Below, in pieces: positions 49,130-59,107 of a stretch of DNA of 64,000 nucleotides. Origin of the DNA: Dryocosmus kuriphilus (Eukaryota; Arthropoda; Insecta; Hymenoptera; Cynipidae); assembly GCA_038277395.1 (NCBI GenBank), contig CM076195.1, positions 154,185,594 through 154,249,593 on the forward strand, given 5' to 3'. The notes under the pieces are model-generated. The model saw nothing but the letters and a program-made list of their open reading frames with translations, was not told the origin of the DNA and did no database searches. Made by a program: the position numbers and the translations under genes. Position 1 is the first letter of the stretch. Each line of letters starts with the position of its first letter.

Positions 49130-50300
49130 TTTACCTGCTCGGTGGGTTGCTGTCACCTCTACGCAAAGCGTCCTCAGGTTGCGGATAGAGGAACGGCCCT
49201 TGAGGTTGAACAGCTTCTGATGTTAACTGCGAATACAAGAATAAGCAGTCGCGGACAGCCGATAGGAACCAGTCGGGTGTGGTGAGCCCACATTGGTAAA
49301 AAATAGGTACACGACGGCCATGGTTTGCGGGGATTCACCCTTTCGCGTCCATATGCAATAGGTGGTTTTTACCAAGCTGAGGCTCAGCGTGTATCCACCT
49401 AGAAACACTACCCGAACCAAAATAAAAAATCTTGTAAGGGGAAAATCCTGCTGCCCCATTGGACACCACAGCGATGACACTGCTCGCAAGGGATGTGTGG
49501 AGTGATTCGACTGTAGGGGTCAACGTGGTATTGATGCCAGTTTGGGCACACTGCCTTGCAGGGGGACGTTAGGATACGAGGATGAAACCGTAATGTATCT
49601 GACGACAAGTTGACACGGTCCTTGTCAAAGTCGGAAAGCTCCCATACTTAGACCTAGGGAGGTACGGGGGTTATCACTCCTGGGACGGCGAACTCACCTG
49701 CGATCGGAACAGGATCTCTAGCGTGCGGACTTTCTTAAAACTATCATGGCTAATTTCCAAAAACGAACAACTACAATAAAATATCTTAAGACGGGAACTC
49801 TGAACGCGCGTAGTCTAAATACTGGCGGATTTAGCGAATTCATTGAGATAGCAAAGAGATACGATATTGATATAATAGCACTTCAAGAAACCTGCTGGCC
49901 TGGTGAGTATGAATCAATCTCCAAGGAGAACTACACTTTTCACTATGGGGGAGCTAAAGGGCGCAAACTGGTGATTGGGTTTCTTATTAATAAACGAATT
50001 TCGCAAGAGCGTATCGATATGCAATTCATTAACGACCGGTTATCGTAGATTGTACTAAAGGGTAATTTCTGCAAACAGGTGCTAATTAACGTGCACTGCC
50101 CTACCGAGGACAAAGACGAAGATACTAAAGATCTTTTTTACGAAACAATCGAACAAGTTTTTGACAAGTTCCCGAAGTTTGACGTAAAAATACTATTGGG
50201 AGACTTCAACGTGAAAATTGGAAAAGAACCGATGTATAGGCCTACCATGGGGTCAGAAAGTTTGCATGAAGTCAGTAATGATAACACAGCCCCACAAAAA
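49130..50300 (+). mobile_element. RTE-type LINE, 3'-truncated
   Basis: A GC-richer 5' region (49130-49740) precedes an endonuclease ORF; the reverse transcriptase is absent because the sequence breaks off at an A-run at 50295-50307, just before the left end of the inverted-repeat transposon. The endonuclease sequence is of the RTE/BovB type. Part of the 5' region recurs inverted at about 52825-53010. Confidence 0.8.
49746..50290 (+). pseudogene. RTE endonuclease (truncated)
   Basis: MANFQKRTTTIKYLKTGTLN, then ARSLNTGGFSEF, IDIIALQETCWPGEYES (catalytic Glu in QET), GRKLVIGFLINKRIS; a stop at 50046; then VLINVHCPTEDKDEDTKDLF, VFDKFPKFDVKILLGDFNVK (GDFN metal-binding loop) and MGSESLHEVSNDN. 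The order and wording (NVHxPTEDK, KILLGDFN) are characteristic of RTE endonucleases. Normally about 1000 residues with RT; here the RT is missing. Confidence 0.88.
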
Positions 50301-50312
50301 AAAAAAATTTTC

Positions 50313-50963
50313 TGAAGCCCAAGCTAAACCACCATATCCAAACGTTTTTGAGGTCACTGAATCCGAATCCGGGGTCAGTTTGACCCCATCAGGTCAGGAT
50401 AAAGGTCAATTCAAGGCCAAAGTCAAGAAAACCGTTAAATTGGAGAAAACCTCTACTCTAAGACGTTTTCAGGGTCGCTGAATCCGAATCCGGGGTCATT
50501 TTGACCCGATAAGATCAGTATCAAGGTCAAGTCAAGGTCAAGATGAGAAATAATGATCTAATCAGTGCGAATTGTTACTCTAAGACGTTTCTGGGGTCGC
50601 TTAATCTGAATCCAGGATCATTTTGAATTCATCAGGTTGGGATTAAGGTTATTCTAAGGTCAACAATTAAGAAACCATTGAATTAAAGAAAACCTCTACT
50701 CTTATACGTTTTTTGGTACTTTAATCCAAATATAGGGTTAATTTGACCTCATGAGGTCAGGATCAAGGTCATGTTACGGTCTCAAAGTGAGAAAAAAACA
50801 TTTAATCTGAGGAAGCCACTCTTCTGAAACGTTTCTGGGATCGCTTAATCTGATTCTAGGATCATTTTCACCCCATTAGGTGAGGATCAGGGTCAAACGA
50901 AATTGTTTAATATGATTTTTGTTAAAATTTCTAAACCGTTACATTGAATTTCGGGAGTTATCA
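50313..50963 (+). repeat. Left terminal inverted repeat with internal subrepeats
   Basis: Matches the right repeat along its length with scattered differences and small gaps. Internally it consists of five diverged subrepeats of about 120-140 bases, each with a core like GTCGCTGAATCCGAATCCGG, then GGGTCATTTTGACCC and AGGTCA / TCAAGGTCA words, ending ACTCTAAGACGTTT. Confidence 0.88.
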
Positions 50964-50969
50964 TTAGAT

Positions 50970-52780
50970 TCACTGTTTTTTGTGATATCTAAACCTTTTG
51001 TCCTCAAATCTAAGGAGCGGTTTCTTTTTACGCTTTACTCCGTTCTTGTTACTTTCTCTCTTTAATGACCAGCAGTAATCAGCTATCATATTGACATCCC
51101 ATCGACCTTGATATCTCATTTCCATTGTTTTTATGTCTTGATGGAACCTCTCCCCTTGCTCCTCACTAAAATCTCCTAGATTTTTTGGGAAGTAATCTAT
51201 ATGTGAGAGCAAATAGTGTAACTTTATACTCATCAAACACCCTAGCTCCTTATAATTCGATATCATTTGAACCACTATTTCTTCGTAGTTTTCACTTTTA
51301 TGGTTCCCAAGAAAATTCTCCACAACATCTTTAAAACTTATCCAGGCTGCTTTTTTCTTGTCATTCATTGTAGAAATTAAGTCGCCATCTCTCATTAGTT
51401 TGCGTATTTGTGGTCCATCGAAGATACCTTGAGTGATTTTTGCATCACTAAGATGAGGAAACAGTTCTTTAAGTTTTTCGAAGCATTTTCCAGCTTTATC
51501 AAGCTTTAACAAATTGCTTCATTAAGCCGAGTTTGATGTGGAGAGGTGGAAGCAAACCCTTACTGCGATCAACCAGTGGTTCGTGTAACATGTTTGCAGA
51601 ACCTGCCTGGAGAGAGGTTCTGTCCGTCCATCCATTTTTTTTAACATAGTGATTTGCGCGATCTCTACTGTCCCATAGAAACAAAAAGCAAGGATGTTTC
51701 GTATATCCAGCTTGTTGTCCTAGCAATATAGTTAAGATCTTAAAATCGCCGCGAATCAGCCATTTGTGCTCAGAATATTTCATTTTCTCTAATATGAATT
51801 TCAATGTACTATATTCTTCCTTTAGTACGGTTAAATGCGCTATTGATATTGGAGCATATACATTGGTGTTATGGAGTAATACTACCTTCAGACTTTGCTT
51901 AGAGGAGTCTATGAATATTCTCCATTCGTCATCTTTATATATTCCCGTATGCATTTCATTCATTAACCCTTCCACGTCATTGCAATATACTAATGAAGGT
52001 TCCTGTATCAACGTGAAATATTTTCTAAAGTTTTCTTCTCTGTTCCGGTAAAATGATACTCTTGTGTCTTTAGATAGCCAGTTGTGTTGTTTCATAAATG
52101 AAGCTGAATATTCCGCTTTATCCTCAGGTAAACCTAAATCTCTCACAAGATCATTCATCTCTTCTTGATTTATAGTTTTGGGAGCCTTGTCTTGATCACT
52201 AGTTATATAGTTTTGACTGCGTGTACTCTCTCTTTCATCGCTTGAAGATTCCTGTTCTTCAACGTCATCCACATAGCAATCGTTTCGGATTGACATACTT
52301 TTAGGAGAATTGATTGAAGTTTCCAGTTCATGGTCAATATCATCATTTTTCTCTACTGGTCTTACCAAGTTTGGTGCGTCAGGATATTGAAGACGATGAA
52401 TTTTTTTCTGTTAATTCCTGTTACATTTGTCATGCAGATATAACAGTCTTTTTCGCATAATGGTTTTCGCCAACATCCAGGTTTCACAAACTTCACTTCA
52501 GATTCTTTTTTGGAATCATATCTTGTCATCATCGTGTAACAAGCACTACATACTTCGTGTGGAGTCCACTTTTTATCTTGGTTAGCAACAAACTTGGTTT
52601 GTTTGGTTTAGCTCTTGGTTTAGCTGCAAAGTAATATATGGCACATATGTAACAAAATGCATTAGGATTCTTGTTGCAAGAATGTTCAGATGAAGAACTT
52701 CCCGGGTTTGTTTGTAACAAAGACTTTGAAGTCTTTTTATTAAAAACTGTTTTATGTTTGTGTTTTATTTTAGGTACCAT
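50970..52780 (-). pseudogene. Zinc-finger / DDE-like transposon protein (frameshifted)
   Basis: Four pieces read in order. 52780-52529: start with CNKNPNAFCYICAIYYF (CxxC). About 52560-52390: WTPHEVCSACYTMM and CEKDCYICMTNVTGIN, more Cys pairs. 52368-51499: acidic linker, then EWRIFIDSSKQSLKVVLLHN (Asp at residue 154), HKWLIRGDFKILTILLG (Asp 208) and a Cys..His segment (CFLFLWDSRDRANHY). 51512-50970: GPQIRKLM, LHYLLSHIDYFPKNLGDF, then SEEQGERFHQDIKTMEMRYQ (Glu 121). The spaced Asp, Asp, Cys..His, Glu suggest an RNase H-fold transposase; that is inference. I recall similar uncharacterised proteins in arthropods and cnidarians. Single-base frame breaks occur near 52600, 52395 and 51505. Confidence 0.65.
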
Positions 52781-52824
52781 GAAAAATTACGAAGACCCAC
52801 GCATTAGGGATCCTGGACCGATCG

Positions 52825-53010
52825 CAGGTGAGTCCGCCATCCTGGGGGTGATAACTCTCATACCTCCCCAGGTCTAAGTATGAGAGCTTTCTGACTTTGA
52901 CGAGGACAATGTCAACTCGTCGTCAGACACGCTACGGCTTCATCCGCGCACCCTAATACCCCCCTGCAAGGCAGCGGGCCACGCTGGCTTCGATACCACA
53001 TTGGACTGGA
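52825..53010 (-). mobile_element. Inverted fragment of RTE 5' region
   Basis: CGATCGCAGGTGAGTCCGCC, CACCCTAATACCCCCCTGCA and neighbouring words are the reverse complement of parts of 49550-49720 (GCGAACTCACCTGCGATCGG and so on). It lies inside the inverted-repeat transposon, upstream of its gene. Confidence 0.7.
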
Positions 53011-53508
53011 AAGCGAATCATTCTACACATCTCCTTTCGAAGCAGTTGTCATCGTCCCAGTATCCCTCGCGGTAGCAGGATTTTGAATTTCTGCGGAAAT
53101 ATCGGACTGTCATTGCAGAAATTGAGTTATTTGCTCAAAAACTAAAGTTGAGCTTATCAGTGACTCTACACTAAGTCTCTTGATCATAACGAAAATGTTC
53201 GAGCATGTTGAAGATTGCCCTCTAAGTGGTAAGCGTAAATGGAATTGCGCTCAAGAAACTGTTTAATGTTTTATCTCTAACGCCAATGTGCGTACTCCAG
53301 AGGATCGTACTCGGAAACTTGATCCACACCTGTTAACCGTAGTTTAGGGAAGCATCGTTGGTCCATAAAATATCGCTTCTGTTGTCACAACTGCCCATGC
53401 AAAAGAATAACGTCAACCCTGACCTGATAACGTCAAATACACCATTGCTTCGGAATCATAAACAAAAAGGACAAAAGGGTTAGATAACTAAAAAAACACT
53501 AAATCAAG
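53011..53508. other. Interior of the transposon, unassigned
   Basis: Between the RTE fragment and the right inverted repeat. No gene, repeat or promoter is recognised; presumably the transposon's 5' flanking DNA. Confidence 0.4.
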
Positions 53509-54132
53509 TGATAACTTTCGAAATTCAATGTAACGATTCAGAAATTGTAACCAAAATCATTTTAAACAATTTCTTTTGACCCTGATCCTTACCTGATGTG
53601 GTGAAAATGACTCCAGAATCCGATTAAGCGACCTCAGAAACGTTTTAGAAGAGTGGCTTTCTCAGATTCAATACTTTTTCTCTTTTTTAGAATGTAACAT
53701 GACCCTGGAATTATCCCATATTTGGATTCAGCGACCACAAAAGCGTATAAGAGTAGAGGTTTTCTCTAATTAAATGTTTCTTTAATTGTTAAACTGATAA
53801 TGACCTTAAGCCCCAGCCGATGGAGTAAAAATGACCCTGGATTCAGATTCAGCGACTCCAGAAACGTCTTAGAGTAACAATTCACACTGATTAGATCATT
53901 ATTTCTCATCTTGACCTTGACTTGACCTTAATGCTGACCTTATCGGGTCAAAATGACCCCGGATTCGGATTCAGCGACCCCGAAAATGTTCGAGGTTTTC
54001 TCCTATCTAACGGTTTTCTTGACTTTGACCTTGAATTGACCTTTATTCTGACCTGATGGGGTCAAACTGACCCCGGATTCGGATTTAGCGACCTCAAAAA
54101 CGTATGAGTATGTTGGTTTAGCTTGGGCTTCA
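53509..54132 (-). repeat. Right terminal inverted repeat with internal subrepeats
   Basis: Reverse complement of the left repeat, ending TGGTTTAGCTTGGGCTTCA. It carries the same series of GGGTCA-spacer-TGACCC cores and AGGTCA / TGACCT words. The outermost two subrepeats are nearly identical to those on the left; inner ones are more diverged. Confidence 0.88.
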
Positions 54133-54142
54133 ATCCTCTTAG

Positions 54143-54360
54143 TTTTGATCGTGATCTAACTTTCGCGAATTATTACTGTTTTATTCATATTATACCATGC
54201 AATTTCTTCTTATCAACTCAACTCGTCCTCAAGCAAAAGCATTTTGAAAAACCAAAAGACACCAGCGTTATTTTAATATGTGGAATTCATATCTATACGG
54301 GAATTCTAGATTACTACGTTAATGCTCCTATCTGGGCAGAAGATATTATACTGCCTTAGT
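54143..54360 (+). CDS. Unassigned open frame, possible terminal exon
   Basis: Directly after the transposon a pyrimidine-rich acceptor-like site (TCAATCCTCTTAG) is followed by 71 open codons (FDRDLTFANYYCFIHIIPCN, then KHFEKPKDTSVILICGIHIY, NAPIWAEDIILP) and a stop at 54357-54359. AATAAA is at 54403-54408. Composition is not low-complexity. In this reading the exon begins in phase 2, unlike the other candidate exons in the window. It might be the last exon of a gene interrupted upstream, or chance. Confidence 0.25.
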
Positions 54361-54624
54361 TATTGCCGCACTTTCGTGTACTTAAAACGATAGAAGATAT
54401 AAAATAAACATATGAGAAAAAATACGCTCTGATGATCATTAATTACCTCCTAATTTTAACCTAGATGATAAATAAATTTTAAACCTAAATAAGTCAGAAC
54501 TTAATATGGGTACTGCATCTTTTTCCTTCAACTTCATTTTAAATTATCAAATATTTAACTTTACTGCTCATGAAATTCTTCAAAATGAGTTTTGGGTTCT
54601 CTATCATTGTCTCTAGTTTGACAC

Positions 54625-54676
54625 ATGATGATCTTCAGTCTACTCTTGGCCTGCACGATTTTCCTTAATTTTACAA
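54625..54676 (+). CDS. Gene C exon 1, signal peptide
   Basis: ATGATG start, 17 codons (MMIFSLLLACTIFLNFT) forming a signal peptide, then one base of a split codon and a perfect GTAAGT donor at 54677. Same length (52 bases) and phase as exon 1 of gene D. The open frame continues only three codons into the intron. A TCATTG initiator-like word lies at 54603-54608. Its downstream exons are uncertain; a phase-compatible candidate is at 58839-59107. Confidence 0.5.
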
Positions 54677-55181
54677 GTAAGTATACCTAATATAATAAAA
54701 TATTAATATTAATAAGAAATATTACATCAGTATTCAAAATAAACTCGAAAAACGATCCAATTATTGCTTTCTTTGAGCGTAGAATTCTCCTAAAAAAATA
54801 CATTGCTAAACAGCAAAAAATAGTCTCCTCGGTCGAATTAATAAAAGAGAACATTATGCTTGTCGTTTCATAACTTGTTTCGACGTTTCGGCCTTGGAAA
54901 ATCAAGATGGCGAATTCATGATTTGGAATATGTGAATTCAATAATGTTCAATGGATCCAGGTTTTGAAAAAATATTGTTTAACATTAGTTTGATTGTTAC
55001 ATAATTGGTAATCTTCTTCACTGGCCTGAGAATCAGTATAAGAATATGGCGAAATTTTCGACGATCTCGTGTGCCTGCTGTGCACTTCTTTATTCGTGAA
55101 ACCTGTTGTTTAAACTGTGCATATCAGTGTTTTATATTAACTATTTTTGTATGTATTTTTTCGTTTCACATTTGTAGCATA
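54677..55181. other. AT-rich intron or spacer of gene C
   Basis: No repeats of the GGAAATTTT type and no further exon recognised before mariner 5. Confidence 0.4.
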
Positions 55182-56066
55182 CAAGGTCTGCCCCGAAAGT
55201 AGTCGGACTGAATTTTTCTCGCTCATACAGAGCGACGGAGGGGGATCTGTTCGCGTGGATCGGGTGGAGGGGGGGTCTTAGCTAAGCAGCGCACTGGCTC
55301 CCAATCGTCTTTGAGCCTTTTCGGAGTATAGGTCGACTTTAAAGTGGACATCTATCAAGGTGCCTCGTCACGCTTCGCAATGAAACGTTTACTGGAGCAG
55401 CGTTACGCGATAAAGTTTTGCTTCAAACTCGGCAAAATCGCGAGCGGAACCCATCAAATGATAAAAGATGCGTACAGGGATGATGCGAGGGAAGAGAGCA
55501 AGTTGAGGACAATCAACGTTCGGGACGCTCTTCAACGAGCAAACGTGAAGAGTATGTAGTGAAAGTGAAAATCATTTTGAGCTCTGACTGCAGACTGAGC
55601 TTGCGGATGATATCTGAACTCTCAAATTTACCAAAAACTATTGTACACAGAATTGTGGCGTCCGCCCAGCAATCGCCAAGTCGTGGAAGCTCCACCATGA
55701 CAATGCGCCGAGCCACACTGCCTTCGCTGTCGTAAACTACCTGACTAAACACCGTGTACCAACGCTTCCCCAGACACCCTAAAGCCCAGATATCGCTCCC
55801 CAAACTTTTTTCTCTTCCCCCGACTCAAACGGGTTCTGAAAGGACGGTATCACGATTCGGTCCAGGCCATTCAAGAGGCCGTGATGAGGGAGTTAAAGTG
55901 CATTCCGGTTTCTACGTTCGAGGAAGCCTTTCGTCATTGGCAGAGTCGCTGACAGCGTTGTCTTGATGCAGAAGGGTCCTACTTTAAAAACTATTAAGTC
56001 AAGGTACCGATACAATCCATAATTTTTTTTTTTCATTCAGTCAGACTACTTTCGGGACAGACCCTG
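55182..56066 (+). mobile_element. mariner element 5, internally deleted
   Basis: TA at 55180-55181 and 56067-56068. The left end begins CAAGGTCTGCCCCGAAAGTA and the right end is ...GACTACTTTCGGGACAGACCCTG. Length 885 bases against about 1.3 kb for full elements, so roughly 400 bases of the middle are missing. Confidence 0.9.
55391..55995 (+). pseudogene. mariner transposase 5 (deleted, broken)
   Basis: The N-terminus LEQRYAIKFCFKLGKIASGT and HQMIKDAYRDDA is intact. After a stop it continues LRMISELSNLPKTIVHRIV, then jumps directly to SWKLHHDNAPSHTAFAVVNY (second Asp region) and SPDIAPQTFF, where the third Asp (usually CDF) is lost. The deletion removed the first catalytic Asp segment. Confidence 0.85.
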
Positions 56067-56081
56067 TATATATTACGCATA

Positions 56082-57050
56082 TGAGAGGGGACTCAAAAGT
56101 AACCAGACATTCCTTATAACTTTTTTGTTCTTCAATATTTTCAAACCAAAACTTCATCAACTTCAAAGTATTACCACTCACCAATATGCACTTCTCCAAC
56201 CTGTTTTTCCATTGTTCAAAGCAGTTTAAAAATTCACTTGATGTAATGGCCTTCAGACCCTCCAGCGATTTTTCTTTTACCTCTTCCACAGTCCAAAAAC
56301 GTTTTCCTTTCATGTCTCTTTTGAGTGTATGGAACAAAAGGAAATCACGAGAGCCAAGACAGATGAATAGGGCGCTTGAACAATCGGTGTCATTCCGTTT
56401 TTGGTCAAAAACTGCTTCACAGACAACACCGTGTCAGCAGGTGCGTTTTCGTGGTGGAAGAATCAAGCCCCTGCACGCCAAATACAGTGCGTTCGGAAAA
56501 AACACGACAGGTGAAATCAAACATCAAGATTATGCTGATTTGTTTTTTTGATATCAAAGGTATTGTACACACCGAGGTTTTTCCTCCAGGCCAAAGAGTT
56601 ACCCAAAATTTTGAGAGAGCATCAGGAAGAGAAGGGCGGATCTTTGGCGCACAGGGGATTGGTTCTTCCACCAAGAAAACGCAACTGCTCACATCGCGTT
56701 GTCTGTGAAGCAGTTTTTGAGCAAAAACGGAATGACACCGATTGTTCAAGCACCCTATTCACTTGACCTGGCTCCCTGTGACATATTTTTGTCCCCTAGA
56801 CTCAAAAGGGACGTGTAAGGAAACGTTTTAGGACTGTGGAAGGGGAAAAACAAAAATCGCTGGAGGGTCTGAAGGCCATCCAATAAAGTGAATTTTTAAA
56901 CTGCTTCTGCTTTCAACAATGGAATGAAAGGTTGGAAAAGTGCATATTAGTCAGTCGTGAATACTTTGAAGGTGATAAAATGTTGGGTTTGAAAATATTG
57001 AAAAGTAAAAATTTGTAAAGAAAGTCTCGTTACTTTTGGGTCTCTCCTCG
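56082..57050. mobile_element. mariner element 6, inverted duplicate of two 3' halves
   Basis: TA at 56080-56081 and 57051-57052; both outer ends are versions of the same terminal repeat (GAGAGGGGACTCAAAAGTAA on the left; its inverse TTACTTTTGGGTCTCTCCTC on the right). The left part encodes the transposase C-terminal half on the minus strand, the right part the same half on the plus strand. They meet around 56460-56500, with KTRQVKSNIKIMLICFFDIK read on the plus strand. No N-terminal transposase sequence is present. Confidence 0.85.
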
Positions 57051-57104
57051 TACTATTGAAATGGAAGCTTCTAATGTGTCCCCTGAAGGTTTACATTGTT
57101 TTTT

Positions 57105-57420
57105 GTATTTCTCCACTATTCCTTTGCAAACCCCCATACACATACATTTTGGTGGTGGGAGGAGGACCTACAGTTTAAGGAGGGTTCCGAACCACCAAGA
57201 ACAACGGCTTAAAGTACTTAGAGAACCTTTTTCTCTAGAGGTACCGGCGCCATGATATACCGGAGATGAACAATTCCCTTGCTAGGCAAGTGTTCACCGC
57301 GTGTGCCGCCGAGGTTCTTCCAGAGTGCGAGGCGGGAATCGAACCCGCAAGCAGAAGGAGTAGGTATAAAGGCCTACACGCCTTAGCCCCCACGAACATC
57401 GTCCCACTTCTCCTCGTACT
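57105..57420 (-). mobile_element. tRNA-derived SINE
   Basis: On the minus strand, a D-arm-like A box (GGGGGCTAAGGCGTG, 57378-57391) lies about 45 bases before a perfect T-arm stem-loop GCGGGTTCGATTCCCGC (57332-57348), which contains the RNA polymerase III B box. The D-arm wording resembles tRNA-Leu/Ser. A tRNA-unrelated body follows. The anticodon arm is not convincing, so a SINE is more likely than a tRNA gene. Confidence 0.6.
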
Positions 57421-57582
57421 ATATTATAAGACTGACTCATCCCTGGACACCTGATCGCTTTAAGTTACTTGCCGTGCAAGTGTGCTATTGATGTGAGCTA
57501 TCCATGTGATCGCGTGCTCTGAGCTTGTGTCAGTTTTGTCAGCTACTGTCGATACTTTAATTGACATGATACTATATCTGCT

Positions 57583-57870
57583 TTGACTGGCGTCATGTTA
57601 GACAAGATTTATAGCCCATGTAATTCAAAAATAATTGAAGATTCTTCCTCCTGTCAGTATAAAAATTTTCATCACCCTGGATGTCTGAAACTTGTAATTA
57701 GTTCAACTGCTGGAAAAAGAGGATTTTGTGGATTCAAACCCACAAAAAGATCTGCGAACCCCAATCCACCTCTGGGAATTACGGTTGAAGCTGAGACTAA
57801 GGTTATGCAGGAATATTACACGTACTTTAAAAAAGAGTTTGACAATTTTAAATTATTTACATTTCTATGA
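57583..57870 (+). CDS. Unrecognised 95-codon ORF, PHD-like Cys/His pattern
   Basis: Open frame with YSPCNSKIIEDSSSCQYKNF and HHPGC, a spacing (C, C, H, C) reminiscent of half a PHD or similar zinc finger, then KRGFCGFKPTKRSANPNPP and a helical end (KVMQEYYTYFKKEFDNF). Such a finger followed by a helix occurs in ORF1 proteins of some insect LINEs, which is my preferred reading. It is also phase-1 compatible with an acceptor at the TGTTAG near 57600, so it could be part of gene C. Confidence 0.3.
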   Translation: MTGVMLDKIYSPCNSKIIEDSSSCQYKNFHHPGCLKLVISSTAGKRGFCGFKPTKRSANPNPPLGITVEAETKVMQEYYTYFKKEFDNFKLFTFL

Positions 57871-58660
57871 TTTCTAGTGATTTTAAGGGACTTCAATGGA
57901 TTTCTAGATCTTTAAGAATAAATTTAATTTATCAAACTTTCACCTCACCTGACTTGTAAACATTTTTCCAATTTTTTATTTCTACACTTGCAAAAATTTT
58001 TCAGAAAGGTAGAAATGTGTTATTTTTATTATTGTTTTAAAAACAGTAAAGAATTTAAAATATCAACGCTTTTTAGATCGATTCTTTATGATCGATTTTT
58101 TTAGTAAATTGGTTCTCGAGGTCCCGATTATTTTGTTTGGATCGCTGTGTAGCGTACAATTGCGCGAGTGTATAATATGACTGTAGTTTCGTTTTTAAAA
58201 AAATATTTTTAGTTATTTTTAATTACTTCTAAATTTTTGCCTGAAGGGCGTCAGGAAGTTTAGTAAAACTACCGAAATCTTTTATGAGTTTTATTTAACC
58301 ACTGTTCTTAAATTCCATCTCACGATAAGCCCCACATTTGCGACAGAGGGGGAGGAAAGGAGTGACGCGCCTGAAAGGTGAATCATGAACAAATAAAACT
58401 TCTAATTTTACACTAACAAAATATTCATTTATTATCATAGCAAAACCACCGTCGTGACACGTAAATTGGTTACACGGTCGTGACTCCGGCATTTAATTAG
58501 GTGCTATGGATGTGGGCGACTGACCACTTTTGACGGTCATCGCCATAAATTCATTTACAATCTCGGCATTTTCCTCTGCGTCCCAGCATTTATATTATCT
58601 AGCAGTCTATCTTCTATAAAATTTAGTCTGGATTAGGATTACCATCCGACTACTTGGCCA
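57871..58660. other. Spacer, nothing recognised
   Basis: AT-rich to about 58290, then of more balanced composition. A 65-codon minus-strand frame (58295-58492) with several Cys has no support from splice sites or motifs. Confidence 0.4.
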
Positions 58661-58838
58661 GTCAAGACACTAGTGAAAGATGACGGGCGGCTTGCTACCG
58701 ACATGTCTAGCATGACAAGTAGTTACTAAAAAAAAACGAAGCACGGCGACGTAAAGTACAAGGCTGATAGGTGTCCGTGGTATACGCGCGGCCGACTCAT
58801 AGTACGGCCCGCGCGCGCGGTCTACGTGCACGTTTCAG
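58660..58838. other. GC-rich, CpG-rich island
   Basis: The 180 bases before the ORF at 58839 are far richer in G, C and CpG than anything nearby (CGGCCCGCGCGCGCGGTCTA). This could be a promoter-type CpG island, an unrecognised mobile element or foreign DNA. Confidence 0.5.
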
Positions 58839-59107
58839 CAAGCTCGCGAGTAGAACCGGCAAAAGTCGATCAAAAGTTCTCCGATGCTGCTGATAACTAT
58901 CGCAAGAGTCTCGACGAGCAAGCTAAATTCCCATCCGTACCCCTGACACTCTTAAGCAAAAGGGAGTCACATCCAGATACATGTGCCAGGGGTAATCCCA
59001 CGTTGTTGTGCAATCTCCGTGAGTCAAAGTTCTATCTCAGTGTGCCCCGTGTTCTGAGCTCCCGTAAGCTGCGTGGGCGTTTTGCCAACGTCATAAACTT
59101 TCCCTAA
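58839..59107 (+). CDS. Unrecognised ORF, possible terminal exon of gene C
   Basis: Preceded by CACGTTTCAG, a modest acceptor. Read in phase 1, as exon 1 of gene C requires, it is open for 88 codons: VEPAKVDQKFSDAADNYRKS, LDEQAKFPSVPLTLLSKRES, PTLLCNLRESKFYLSVPRVL and a basic end RKLRGRFANVINFP, stop at 59105-59107. ATTAAA follows at 59132-59137. Codon use is GC-richer than the other candidate exons, so it may be unrelated to gene C. I do not recognise the protein. Confidence 0.3.

Larger units (their letters stand above)
50313..54132 (-). mobile_element. DNA transposon with ~640 bp terminal inverted repeats
   Basis: A 3.8 kb element bounded by long inverted repeats: left 50313-50963, right 53509-54132, starting TGAAGCCCAAGCTAAACCA at both outer ends. 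Between them, on the minus strand, lies a broken gene for a zinc-finger plus DDE-like protein (52780-50970). No flanking target duplication was found. The extra 500 bases between the gene and the right repeat include an inverted fragment of the neighbouring RTE 5' region. I do not assign a named superfamily. Confidence 0.8.

Noticed and set aside
57332..57348. A tRNA gene on the minus strand
   Set aside because: The T-arm and B box are perfect, but acceptor and anticodon stems are not convincing and a tRNA-unrelated body follows, so a SINE fits better.
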